DNA of 30,793 nt, from the IMG/VR virus record IMGVR_UViG_3300032293_000941, positions 1 through 30,793 of that record. One strand, given 5' to 3'. The DNA is from a virus. Shown one piece after another: positions 19,638 to 26,776 of the stretch (position 1 is the stretch's first letter; each line of letters starts with the position of its first letter). The position numbers were made by a program, and so were the translations under genes. The notes beneath the pieces are model-generated. The model made no database searches, was not told where the DNA came from, and was given only the letters and a program-made list of their open reading frames with translations.

Positions 19638-21217
19638 CCCCACAGTCTCCCGATGATGCGATGATATTTGCCATCGCGTTTGTATGTGATGTCCGCTGGC
19701 GGCCTTGAGGCATTCATCACGGCAGCGGCGCCGTCGAGCGTGATGCCTTGCCTCAACTGCGCGCCAGCACTGCTGGCAATGATGCCAAGCGTCGCCACCG
19801 CCTTTTCACCGGCGTAGCCGCCGTGCGTAACCGGAAAATATTCCTCGACCAGCGGATCGCTCAGGCCGCCATAATACGACACGGCCAGCATTTCCTTGCC
19901 ACTGGCACGGCTCGTGTGTTTGCGCCACCTCCACTCCGTAACCGTCATCTCCTGCACATCGACGCCCATGATGTCGTCGTGGTGCAGCTCCAGCTTGGGC
20001 TTCTCGGGTTCTGGGAACGGCGTATCACAGGTCGGGCAGACCTTGGCGCTGATGTGCACCAGCTCATTGCAGGCATCGCAGACCTTGACCGGCGCCTCGC
20101 CATTGCCATCGCCCTTGCGCTTCGGGGGCTCCACAGCGGTGATCGGCCCATGCGCCTGCACCACCCCCGCAAAGTCCAGCACAAGGCAGTGATCGGTGTG
20201 GCTCTTCACGCGCATCCCGCGGCCAGCCATCTGGACATACAGGCTGGCGCTCATCGTCGGCCGCAGCATGGCAATCAGATCGATGTCGGGATAGTCGAAC
20301 CCGGTCGTGAGGACGTTTGCGTTTGTCAGCGCCCGCAAGCGGCCGCCCTTGAAATCCGCCAGTATCTGCTCGCGATCGGCCTTTGGTGTTGTACCCACCA
20401 CGCAAGCCGCCGGGATCCCGCGTTGGTTCAGCAGCGCGGCGATTTGCTCGGCATGGTGGACGCCGGCGCAAAAGAACAGCCACGCCTTGCGCCCCTCCGC
20501 CCGATCGATCACCTCGTCAACCACGGCGACGTTGTTCTCGTCGGTATCGATCGCCGCCTGCAGCTCGCTCTCGATATACTCTCCGCCCCGCTTGTGGACG
20601 CCGCTCACGTCGAACGTGGCATTGGTGGGCTTGCTACGCAGGGTGGAGAGAAACCCTTTGTAGATCAGTTCCGCGATCGACACCGGCTCGATCATGGCGT
20701 GGAACAGGGCCGGTGCATCAGTGATCAGCCCGTGGCCCAGCCGGTATGGCGTGGCTGTCAGGCCCACGACGCGCAGCGCCGGGTTGATGGCGGTGAGGTC
20801 GGCCAGCAGGTGACGATAGCTGCCCTCGTCCTTGTGGCTCACCAGATGGCACTCGTCGATAATGACAAGATCAATGTGGCCTAGTTGCTGCGCCCTGCTC
20901 CGCACCGATTGAATGCCGGCGAACGTGATTGGCTCGCCGAGGCGCTTGCTTCGCAGCCCGGCGGAATAGATGCCCATCGGCGCGTTAGGCCAATGTTCGC
21001 GCATTTTGGCAGCATTCTGCTCGATAAGCTCCTTGACGTGGGTCAGCATCAGGACGCGCGTTTCCGGCCAGTTTTGAAGCGCATCTTTGCACAGCGCCGC
21101 CACGATGTGGCTTTTGCCGGAACCGGTTGGCAGCACCAGACACGGGTTGCCAGCGTTGCCCGCAGCGAACCAGCCATACAGCTGGTCGATGGTGTGCTGT
21201 TGATAGTCACGGAGCAT
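19634..21217 (-). CDS. SF2 (DEAD/DECH-box) helicase with C-terminal zinc ribbon
   Basis: A 527-residue ATP-dependent helicase of the type II restriction/RecG-like SF2 group. Motif I is PTGSGKS (30-36), motif II is DECH (121-124), motif III is TATP (154-157), and motif VI is MAGRGMRV (330-337). After the two RecA-like domains, Cys380/383 and Cys394/397 (CDAC...CPTC) form a zinc ribbon, followed by a C-terminal region of unknown role. I choose the ATG sharing one base with the upstream TGA; an in-frame GTG three bases before is the alternative. It lies between a Cas4-like nuclease and a small zinc protein, so it probably unwinds DNA during phage recombination or replication. Confidence 0.9.
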   Translation of the reverse strand: MLRDYQQHTIDQLYGWFAAGNAGNPCLVLPTGSGKSHIVAALCKDALQNWPETRVLMLTHVKELIEQNAAKMREHWPNAPMGIYSAGLRSKRLGEPITFAGIQSVRSRAQQLGHIDLVIIDECHLVSHKDEGSYRHLLADLTAINPALRVVGLTATPYRLGHGLITDAPALFHAMIEPVSIAELIYKGFLSTLRSKPTNATFDVSGVHKRGGEYIESELQAAIDTDENNVAVVDEVIDRAEGRKAWLFFCAGVHHAEQIAALLNQRGIPAACVVGTTPKADREQILADFKGGRLRALTNANVLTTGFDYPDIDLIAMLRPTMSASLYVQMAGRGMRVKSHTDHCLVLDFAGVVQAHGPITAVEPPKRKGDGNGEAPVKVCDACNELVHISAKVCPTCDTPFPEPEKPKLELHHDDIMGVDVQEMTVTEWRWRKHTSRASGKEMLAVSYYGGLSDPLVEEYFPVTHGGYAGEKAVATLGIIASSAGAQLRQGITLDGAAAVMNASRPPADITYKRDGKYHRIIGRLWG

Positions 21218-22224
21218 CACGCCACTACCTCCGCTTCAGGGAACACCCGCTTCACATTCTCAACTTCTTCGGTCCCGCACACGGCCGGGTTCGCCAGTAT
21301 CTCGCGGCTCTTGTATGCAGTCGCGCTGTTCTCAATCACGCGATCGCCAATGCGCCACATGACGCTGTGGCCGTCCTCGCTGGGGATCATTGGCCACGGC
21401 ACCAGATCAGGGTGGATGATGTGGTCATCGCAGCCGGTGTGCTGGAAATCGACCGGGATGTGGTCGGCCTCGTGCCGCTCGCAGCGCCAGGTGCTGTCGG
21501 GCTTCGCCGTCGCATGCGCACATGTGCGGCAGTTGGCGTGCTTGGTCGGCTCGGCCTTGTGGCAGAAGCTGTGCGCCGGGCAGAAGCGGCACTGATACCA
21601 GCTAGGATCGATGCTGATGGGTGGTGGTAGGCGATCCGCCAGTGTGATGCGCTGGCCGCGCTCCACTGCTCTGGTGGCAACGTCGGGGTTGTAGCGCACG
21701 CGCTCGACATAAAGCCGGTCATCGTCCTTGCAGACCGCCACATAGAGCGCGCGGTCAATGTTGGTGCCGTGCATGTAGACCTGCATCTGGACGAAGTGCA
21801 TCGGCTTGGATTTCTCAACGCCTTTGGCCGCCATGTCATCAAAGCTCTTTTTCGAATGTGTCTTGAACTCGGCAACGTGGCGCTTTGTCGGCGCCTCTGG
21901 CACGCCGCTCTCAATGACGCCGTCTAGGCTGCCGGAGACGTGACTGCCAAAATCGATCCGTTGCTGGCTCGATCGCACGTCTATCCCGACGTTGCGCAGG
22001 TCACATATGATGATGGATTCTTCGTTCTGGCCGCGGCGGAACAGGCGCAGGATGCGTCCCTCAAACGCCTCCACTACGGCCCAGCGGAACGACAGCCACA
22101 GCCACCGATCGCAGGGGTGGCCCAGCAGGCTGCACCCCAGATGCGGGCGCGGCTTCTCACTCTGCGATTTATGATATTGGTCAATCAGGTGCGGTATGGT
22201 ATTTATCGGCTCGGGCAATTTCAT
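21217..22224 (-). CDS. PD-(D/E)XK exonuclease, Cas4/AddB-like with iron-sulfur cysteines
   Basis: A 335-residue nuclease. The catalytic core shows GSLDGV (Asp101), AEFKTHS (Glu119, Lys121) and the QMQVYMHG helix with Gln146/148 and Tyr150, in the order of RecB-family nucleases. Cys31 (or Cys38) near the N-terminus and Cys212, Cys215 and Cys221 (CRFCPAHSFC) match the iron-staple 4Fe-4S pattern of Cas4/AddB. A second Cys set (Cys232, 235, 248) follows and may bind zinc. It would resect DNA ends to feed the neighbouring Sak4-like annealase/ATPase and SSB-like protein. The C-terminal 80 residues are extra compared with a minimal Cas4. Confidence 0.85.
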   Translation of the reverse strand: MKLPEPINTIPHLIDQYHKSQSEKPRPHLGCSLLGHPCDRWLWLSFRWAVVEAFEGRILRLFRRGQNEESIIICDLRNVGIDVRSSQQRIDFGSHVSGSLDGVIESGVPEAPTKRHVAEFKTHSKKSFDDMAAKGVEKSKPMHFVQMQVYMHGTNIDRALYVAVCKDDDRLYVERVRYNPDVATRAVERGQRITLADRLPPPISIDPSWYQCRFCPAHSFCHKAEPTKHANCRTCAHATAKPDSTWRCERHEADHIPVDFQHTGCDDHIIHPDLVPWPMIPSEDGHSVMWRIGDRVIENSATAYKSREILANPAVCGTEEVENVKRVFPEAEVVA

Positions 22225-22254
22225 TGGCCTGTCTCTCGCTGCTGCGGTTGAGGC

Positions 22255-22290
22255 GTCCCCCCGGCTCCAACCCCAAATGGCCGGGGGGAC
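22255..22290 (-). promoter_or_regulatory. 11-bp GC-rich hairpin between two operon genes
   Basis: GTCCCCCCGGC (22255-22265) and GCCGGGGGGAC (22280-22290) are perfect inverted arms with a 14-base loop. The hairpin begins 9 bases after the SSB-like stop and ends 30 bases before the nuclease ATG. No T-run follows on the leftward strand, so I do not call it an intrinsic terminator. It could act as an RNA-processing stop, attenuator or ribosome-site control. Confidence 0.82.
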
Positions 22291-22298
22291 AAACTCAC

Positions 22299-22805
22299 TT
22301 ACTTAGCCCAAGGCGGCTTGGCGCTTGCGCTGGCTGGCGCGGCCGATGCGGAACCCGACGCCTTCGGCATCGCCGCCGTTGAGCCGCCGATCGCCTTCCA
22401 GCCCGCGATCTCATTGCGGTCCTGCGTGTAACCGTTGGCGATGTCCTTGGCGCTCGCCTTCTTGATGCGCACCTTGATGCAGACATTGCCGCCGATCAGT
22501 TCGTCGGAATCCTGCACCCGTTGCAGGCCAATGGCGCGCATCAATTCACCCAGTTGTTCTCGACCGATGCGTTCGGCCTCGACGCTGGGGTTGCGGATGT
22601 TCAGGCTGCCGAAAATGACCCGGCCCTGCTGCGTCGGCCCAGTGATGTCGTAACGGACATCGATCTTGGTGCCGGTGCCAGCCTTAGTCTGACCGACATC
22701 GGCCTTCGTGATCGTGGCGTCATACCACCCCTCAGGCAGCAGGTCATAGCTGCGCTCAGGCTGCGGCAGGTTGTCGACGACAAAAGTTTCTTCGAGAAAT
22801 GCCAT
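22299..22805 (-). CDS. DUF669-family SSB-like protein
   Basis: A 168-residue protein of the DUF669 family: SYDLLPEGWYDATITKADV, GTGTKIDVRYDITGP, RVIFGSLNIRNPSVEAERIG, QLGELMRAIGLQRVQDSDEL and KVRIKKA. The typical acidic tail is replaced by a long Ala/Ser/Pro tail ending PPWAK. DUF669 proteins accompany Sak4-type recombinases and probably bind single-stranded DNA. The C-terminal PPWAK could be a protein-protein docking tip, as SSB tips are. The hairpin after it may help make more of this protein than of the nuclease and helicase. Confidence 0.85.
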   Translation of the reverse strand: MAFLEETFVVDNLPQPERSYDLLPEGWYDATITKADVGQTKAGTGTKIDVRYDITGPTQQGRVIFGSLNIRNPSVEAERIGREQLGELMRAIGLQRVQDSDELIGGNVCIKVRIKKASAKDIANGYTQDRNEIAGWKAIGGSTAAMPKASGSASAAPASASAKPPWAK

Positions 22806-22810
22806 GTCAA

Positions 22811-23188
22811 TTACTCCTTGGTGATGGTGAACGAGGGACGGCCCGGTGTGGCCGTTATTGCGTCAAGCAGCGGGGTTGTGATTTCCGGCTTGGCTGCTTT
22901 CCAAGCGAAGGCGTTGATTTCCGGCTTCCACCGGAACAGGCTTGCAAGATGGTCGCTCAGGCCGTTCTCCGCCGCCAGCTCTTGCAGCTTGTCGGCGTTG
23001 ATCTTGCGGTTGATGCGGCCCTCGATCTTGACCTTGTACGTGTCCGCATCAAAGTTGAGGGTGCCCTCCAGCGTTTCGGCCACGTTAAAGGTCTTGACCA
23101 TCGCATCCTCAAGATCGCGGCGTGTCTTGATCGCGGCAGTCTCAATCGCCTTGGCGTCCAGCCACTGCTGGTAGATTGAGACGGTCAT
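22811..23188 (-). CDS. Small phage protein of the recombination operon
   Basis: A 125-residue protein starting by ATGA. Sequence: YQQWLDAKAIETAAIKTRRD, LEDAMVKTFNVAETLEG, FDADTYKVKIEGRINRKINA, LQELAAENGLSDHLASLFRW, and a C-terminal strand segment TPGRPSFTITKE. I recognise the layout from phage genes beside Sak4/DUF669, where it has no assigned role. Its place between SSB-like and ATPase genes suggests it joins the recombination or replication complex. Confidence 0.8.
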   Translation of the reverse strand: MTVSIYQQWLDAKAIETAAIKTRRDLEDAMVKTFNVAETLEGTLNFDADTYKVKIEGRINRKINADKLQELAAENGLSDHLASLFRWKPEINAFAWKAAKPEITTPLLDAITATPGRPSFTITKE

Positions 23189-23412
23189 ACAAACTCACTG
23201 TTTCTTTCTTCAAGCATCGCGTCTGCAATCGAAAATGCCCGCTCAACGGTCTCAATGATTGACAATTTCTCCTCATCGTCTTTCGCTGCGGCCAACAATC
23301 CGATCAGTGCTTGTCCGGCAAACCAGTCGAGCAGCGTCATTCCCCCAGCGCGAACGCCTTCATGGTTAACAATCGGAAACGCTGGGCCTCCCTTTTTTTC
23401 ATAGTTTGTCAC
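23185..23412 (-). CDS. Small conserved phage protein (GGPAFP / GMTLLDWFAGQAL type)
   Basis: A 75-residue protein from GTG 23412, which overlaps the upstream stop as GTGA; a longer frame to 23517 is rejected. It has the signature KKGGPAFPIVNHEG, GMTLLDWFAGQALIGLLA and a C-terminal SIADAMLEER helix, a small family found very often in phage early regions. The function is unknown. It is coupled to the next gene by ATGA. Confidence 0.85.
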   Translation of the reverse strand: MTNYEKKGGPAFPIVNHEGVRAGGMTLLDWFAGQALIGLLAAAKDDEEKLSIIETVERAFSIADAMLEERNSEFV

Positions 23413-24086
23413 GCTGCACCTCCAATCTTGGCAATGATGGCGCCGAGATCCGGCGCCTCCCACGTCTCCAGTTTGCCGGAGCGGTCCTTGGCCAGCCATG
23501 CGCCGTCGCCGTCGCACATCAGAGCGCGCTGGGTCACGCCGTCGGCGTCACGCTCAACCCGAAGCGCCAGCACCTCGTCGAAGAAGTACGGCAGCCCCTG
23601 CGTCAGGCTCTTACCGGGCATGCCCGGATTGTAGAGCAGCTTGCCCATCTCATCCTGCGACTTCTCCAGCTTGGCACTCATGTAGATGTGCTTGCCGGGC
23701 AGGTCGCGGAACGCGCGGATGAGTTCCTGCATGGTGGTGTTGAGTTCACCATATGCCGCGCGGCCGTCCTTGTTCTTGCGCAGTTCGTGGGCCAGCACGA
23801 CCTCGGCGACCTCGCTGATGCTGTCCAGCGCCACGCTCTGATATGATGCCGCCTCGGTCGACGACTTGGCCCACTCGTACGCCTCACGCAGATCATCCAT
23901 GCCGGTGATCTCAATGTAGGGAAGGTCGGCGTCTTGGATTGACAGCAGACCACCCTCCGCCGACAACACGACCGGGTTCGGTAGCGTGCGGATCAGGCTC
24001 GTCTTGCCGGCGCCAGCCTGACCGTAGCAGAGCAGCTTGACGCCGTTGGCGGCCAGTCCGCCCGTCTGTTTCAGATTGATTGCCAT
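23409..24086 (-). CDS. RecA-like ATPase of the Sak4 (AAA_24) type, putative recombinase
   Basis: A 225-residue ATPase. Walker A is GQAGAGKTS (22-30). Further motifs are VVLSAEGGLLSIQD, the strand/Walker B-like SVALDSISEVAE, and KHIYMSAKLEKSQDEM. Together they place it in the AAA_24 / Sak4 group of single-strand annealing or strand-exchange proteins. It begins at ATG 24086 with a GAGGAGAG ribosome site, as the first gene of the leftward operon from the divergent control region. Partners in the same operon are the DUF669 SSB-like protein, the Cas4-like nuclease, the SF2 helicase and VRR-NUC. Confidence 0.88.
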   Translation of the reverse strand: MAINLKQTGGLAANGVKLLCYGQAGAGKTSLIRTLPNPVVLSAEGGLLSIQDADLPYIEITGMDDLREAYEWAKSSTEAASYQSVALDSISEVAEVVLAHELRKNKDGRAAYGELNTTMQELIRAFRDLPGKHIYMSAKLEKSQDEMGKLLYNPGMPGKSLTQGLPYFFDEVLALRVERDADGVTQRALMCDGDGAWLAKDRSGKLETWEAPDLGAIIAKIGGAA

Positions 24087-24141
24087 AATGGCTCTCCTCG
24101 CTTCGCACCTGTCGGACAATCCAGTCGGTGCGTGAAAGTGT

Positions 24142-24171
24142 CTTTACAGCGCGTGTGGTGTGGTTGTAAAG
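24142..24171. promoter_or_regulatory. Self-symmetric divergent promoter and operator
   Basis: CTTTACA (24142-24148) and TGTAAAG (24165-24171) are perfect inverted arms 16 bases apart. Read either way this is TTTACA-16-TGTAAA, a sigma-70-like -35/-10 pair, so the same two boxes could serve both strands. It lies between the leftward Sak4 gene (start 24086) and the rightward HTH gene (start 24205). The inverted arms also fit a dimeric repressor site. Other bases of the 24087-24204 gap show only the two ribosome sites and a short GTCGG repeat. Confidence 0.68.
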
Positions 24172-24204
24172 CCTGAATTGTGGAAAAATCAAAAAGGAAC
24201 GCTG

Positions 24205-24387
24205 ATGCTCAATCTGGAACAACTGCGAACGGCACTTGAGGATCGGAATCTTGAAAAGGTGTCGCAGCGCACCGGCATCCACCGCAACACGGTTGCTGCG
24301 ATCCGCAACGGCGCGAACGCCAATCCGACATATGCGACGATGAAGGCTTTGTCTGACTATCTGACTGCGGCGACAGTCGATGGTTGA
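24205..24387 (+). CDS. Small HTH regulator (Cro-like)
   Basis: A 60-residue DNA-binding protein from ATG 24205 with AAGGAAC upstream; a GTG-initiated extension to 24160 overlaps the promoter. Core: LEQLRTALEDRNLEKVSQRT as the first helices, GIHRNTVAAIRNGANANPTY as recognition helix and turn, then a closing helix (MKALSDYLTAAT). This short family is common in phage control regions. Being the first rightward gene after the symmetric promoter, it probably controls that promoter and so the switch between the two early operons. It overlaps the primase gene by 8 bases. Confidence 0.87.
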   Translation: MLNLEQLRTALEDRNLEKVSQRTGIHRNTVAAIRNGANANPTYATMKALSDYLTAATVDG

Positions 24388-26407
24388 CCTGACCAACATC
24401 CTGGGTGGCCCGTGGTCGCCGCCGAAGGTGGCGCAGCCTGATCCGCCGGCCGTGCAACTACTCGACGCCATGCAGCGATCGGGACTAACGCCGCCGCGTG
24501 AGATTGTCCTCGATGGCAAGCTGCACCGCTTCAACTCCGGCACGAAGGGAAGCCCCGGCGCCGGCGACAAGTCCGGCTGGTACGTGGCCTACTCCGATGG
24601 CATCCCCGCCGGCCGTTTCGGCTGCTGGCGCGCTGGCATTGAATCGACGTGGCGCGCCGACGTGGGTCGCAGCTTGACCCCGGCCGAGGAAATGGCTCAC
24701 GCCCGCCGCATGAACGAGGCCAAAGCCGCACGTGATGCCGAGACGGCTCGCACCCGCGAGACCGCCGCCAACACCGTAGAGGCTATCTGGGTCGGTTGCA
24801 TGGGCGCCGATCCGGCGCATCCCTATCTGGCGCGCAAGGGTGTCGCCGTGCATGGCTCCCGCGTCACGGGCGATGGCCGGCTGGTCGTGCCGCTCTATAC
24901 GCCAGACGGGCATCTGGCATCGCTCCAATATATCGACGTGGACGGCGGCAAGTTATACCATTCCGGCGGCCAGACTGGCGGCTGCTATTGGATCGTCGGG
25001 ACGATGGATGAGCCGGGCACCGTCTACATTGCCGAAGGTTTCGCCACGGCCGCGACCATCCACGAAGTCACCGGGCGCCCCTGCGTCGTGGCCTACTCGG
25101 CCTCCAACCTCGTGCCCGTCACCGGCTCGATACGCGAGCTGGTTGGGATCGCGGCGCCGATCACGATCGTGGCAGACAACGACACATCCGGCACCGGCCA
25201 GAAATACGCCGATCAGGCCAGTGCCAAGCACGGCGCGCGGGTCGTCATGCCCCCCATCCCCGGCGATGCGAACGACTACGTGCAGGCGGGGCACGACCTG
25301 AAGGCGCTGCTGAACCCGCCCCCTGCAGTAACAGACTGGCTCACTCCGGCCGATGACTTCTGCCTCGAGCCCGCGCCAATCCGCTGGCTGGTCAAACACT
25401 GGCTACAGGAAGCCGCGCTGATCATGGTGCACGGCCCGTCAGGTGGCGGCAAAACCTTCGCCGTGCTGGATTGGAGCCTGCACATCGCGTCGGGTCGCAC
25501 CGACTGGCATGGCCATCGCGTCAAGCCCGGCCCAGTGGTCTATCTGGCCGGCGAGGGCCATCACGGCTTGCGCAGCCGCGTTGCCGCGTGGAAGCAGCAC
25601 CACAAAGCCGGCACGCTGGACATGTGGATTTCCAAAACCGGCACGGACCTGAACACGCCAGAGGGGTATCAGCGGGTGGTCGATGCCATTCGCGCGCTGC
25701 CGCACCCACCCAGCCTCATAAATGTCGACACCCTGCATCGCTTCCTGTTCGGCGATGAGAATAGCTCAGTCGATGCCAAGACGATGATCGACGCCTGCGC
25801 GGCTCTCATGCGGGAGTTCAGCTGCTCCGTGCTCCTCGTCCACCACACCGGCGTTGCCGATGAGGCCCAGCACCGGGCGCGCGGATCGTCCGCATGGAAG
25901 GGCGCGCTCGAGATCGAGATCAGCGTCGTCCCCGCCAAAGGCGACACGCCAATACAGATCGTGCAGCGCAAGTCCAAGGATGCCGAAGAGGCCGAGCCGG
26001 TCTACGCGGAACTCCAGTCAGTCGCCATCAACGGCTGGCTGGATGAGGACGGAGAGCCTGTTACCAGCGCCGTACTTGTAACCGCAGAGGCACCTCCAGA
26101 GCGGAAAAAAGAATCCAAATTGGATACATGGCGCAAGATGTTTGAGAGCGCGTGGTTTGATTCCGGCACCGAAATCGTCAACGGGAAGCCATTTGTGTCG
26201 CGATCGGCGCTGCTCGATTACCTCAAAATCAAGGTGGGTTTGAAGGAGGCATATGCCCAGCAGTACCTCAAACCAGGCGTCACCGACAAGCTGATCGGGG
26301 CGCTGACCTTGGCCGAAATGGTGGAGAAAAGTGGGGCCGGATTTGCCGTAATTTGCCAAAATATGGCGAGCAGGATGGAAATGGCCAAGAATGGCCAAAA
26401 AGCCTAA
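24380..26407 (+). CDS. Bifunctional Toprim primase / RepA-like helicase
   Basis: A 675-residue replication protein. The N-terminal part (about 35-205) carries the primase-associated region, including WYVAYSDGIPAGRFGCW. The Toprim domain follows with the EGFATAATIHE motif (Glu219) and ADNDTSGTGQKYA (Asp266, Asp268). The helicase domain starts at about 330: Walker A GPSGGGKT (352-359), Walker B LINVDTLH (Asp450), LLVHHTG (485-491) and the RGSSAWKGALE motif of RepA/AAA_25 helicases. It likely primes and unwinds at the phage origin. No separate DNA polymerase is in the window. The non-coding region just downstream may be the origin. Confidence 0.9.
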   Translation: MVDLTNILGGPWSPPKVAQPDPPAVQLLDAMQRSGLTPPREIVLDGKLHRFNSGTKGSPGAGDKSGWYVAYSDGIPAGRFGCWRAGIESTWRADVGRSLTPAEEMAHARRMNEAKAARDAETARTRETAANTVEAIWVGCMGADPAHPYLARKGVAVHGSRVTGDGRLVVPLYTPDGHLASLQYIDVDGGKLYHSGGQTGGCYWIVGTMDEPGTVYIAEGFATAATIHEVTGRPCVVAYSASNLVPVTGSIRELVGIAAPITIVADNDTSGTGQKYADQASAKHGARVVMPPIPGDANDYVQAGHDLKALLNPPPAVTDWLTPADDFCLEPAPIRWLVKHWLQEAALIMVHGPSGGGKTFAVLDWSLHIASGRTDWHGHRVKPGPVVYLAGEGHHGLRSRVAAWKQHHKAGTLDMWISKTGTDLNTPEGYQRVVDAIRALPHPPSLINVDTLHRFLFGDENSSVDAKTMIDACAALMREFSCSVLLVHHTGVADEAQHRARGSSAWKGALEIEISVVPAKGDTPIQIVQRKSKDAEEAEPVYAELQSVAINGWLDEDGEPVTSAVLVTAEAPPERKKESKLDTWRKMFESAWFDSGTEIVNGKPFVSRSALLDYLKIKVGLKEAYAQQYLKPGVTDKLIGALTLAEMVEKSGAGFAVICQNMASRMEMAKNGQKA

Positions 26408-26622
26408 CGTACATACGCGTACTTTTTGAAAAGATACGGTGTAAGTCATTGAAATACAAAGGAAAGTGGTTGTGGCGTATCTTTGTTCGTATCTTCACCG
26501 GGGCAGGGCGAGTCAGCGTACCGTATCGTACTCCCCCCTTTAGGGGGGATACGAAAAGTACGCTACGAGCGGCGGCTTTTGAGACGGGTTGGATTGGGGA
26601 CTGAAGTGGGGTGGAATTGAGC
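26408..26622. other. Non-coding region with CGTATC iterons (candidate replication origin)
   Basis: This 215-base gap after the primase-helicase contains five copies of CGTATC or its complement: 26433-26438 (reverse), 26476-26481, 26488-26493 (12 bases apart), 26522-26527 and 26548-26553 (reverse). A GTAC-rich start (ACGTACATACGCGTAC) and a complex hairpin are also present. Fewer than 0.1 copies of the 6-mer are expected by chance. Iterons plus a hairpin next to a primase-helicase are classic for an origin. A transcription-control region for the methyltransferase operon is the alternative. Confidence 0.6.
26515..26564. repeat. Long imperfect hairpin with C6/G6 core
   Basis: Nested inverted arms: AGCGTAC (26515-26521) with GTACGCT (26558-26564), CGTATC (26522-26527) with GATACG (26548-26553), and TCCCCCC (26532-26538) with GGGGGGA (26543-26549) around the loop TTTA. 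The two inner pairings share two bases, so one of them is shortened. No T-run follows, which argues against a simple terminator. Confidence 0.75.
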
Positions 26623-26775
26623 ATGAAAATTGATCAGGTTTTGGGGGATGGCGTCAGTTCGTGGCGCGAGATCGAGGGATATGCTAGACTGGTCGCAGAT
26701 CGGCTGGAGGCGGTTGCTTGCGACAGTCCAGGTGATGGCTTATTTACAGATCGCCAGACCGAGATCGGAAACTGA
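26623..26775 (+). CDS. Candidate 50-residue protein upstream of the methyltransferase
   Basis: ATG 26623 opens a frame of 50 residues ending at TGA 26773-26775, one base before the methyltransferase ATG. Sequence: MKIDQVLGDGVSSWREIEGY, ARLVADRLEAVACDSPGDGL, FTDRQTEIGN. It is helical and acidic, with a modest GGAA ribosome site. The tight spacing to the next gene supports that it is translated. It starts with the same KI..Q pattern as the methyltransferase (MTPKIEQVAV), which may be chance. Function unknown. Confidence 0.58.
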   Translation: MKIDQVLGDGVSSWREIEGYARLVADRLEAVACDSPGDGLFTDRQTEIGN

Positions 26776-26776
26776 G

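Noticed and set aside
19748-20884. A 378-residue rightward open frame opposite the helicase
   Set aside because: It lies fully antisense to the helicase with all SF2 motifs; it is His/Arg-rich and has no domain. It is a shadow of GC-rich codon use.
20885-21595. A 236-residue rightward open frame opposite helicase and nuclease
   Set aside because: Antisense to two clear genes and crosses their junction; low-complexity composition with no motif.
26515-26564. The C6/G6 hairpin as a rightward rho-independent terminator
   Set aside because: The stem is followed by a mixed sequence (TACGAAAAG), not a T-run; kept as part of the origin candidate instead.
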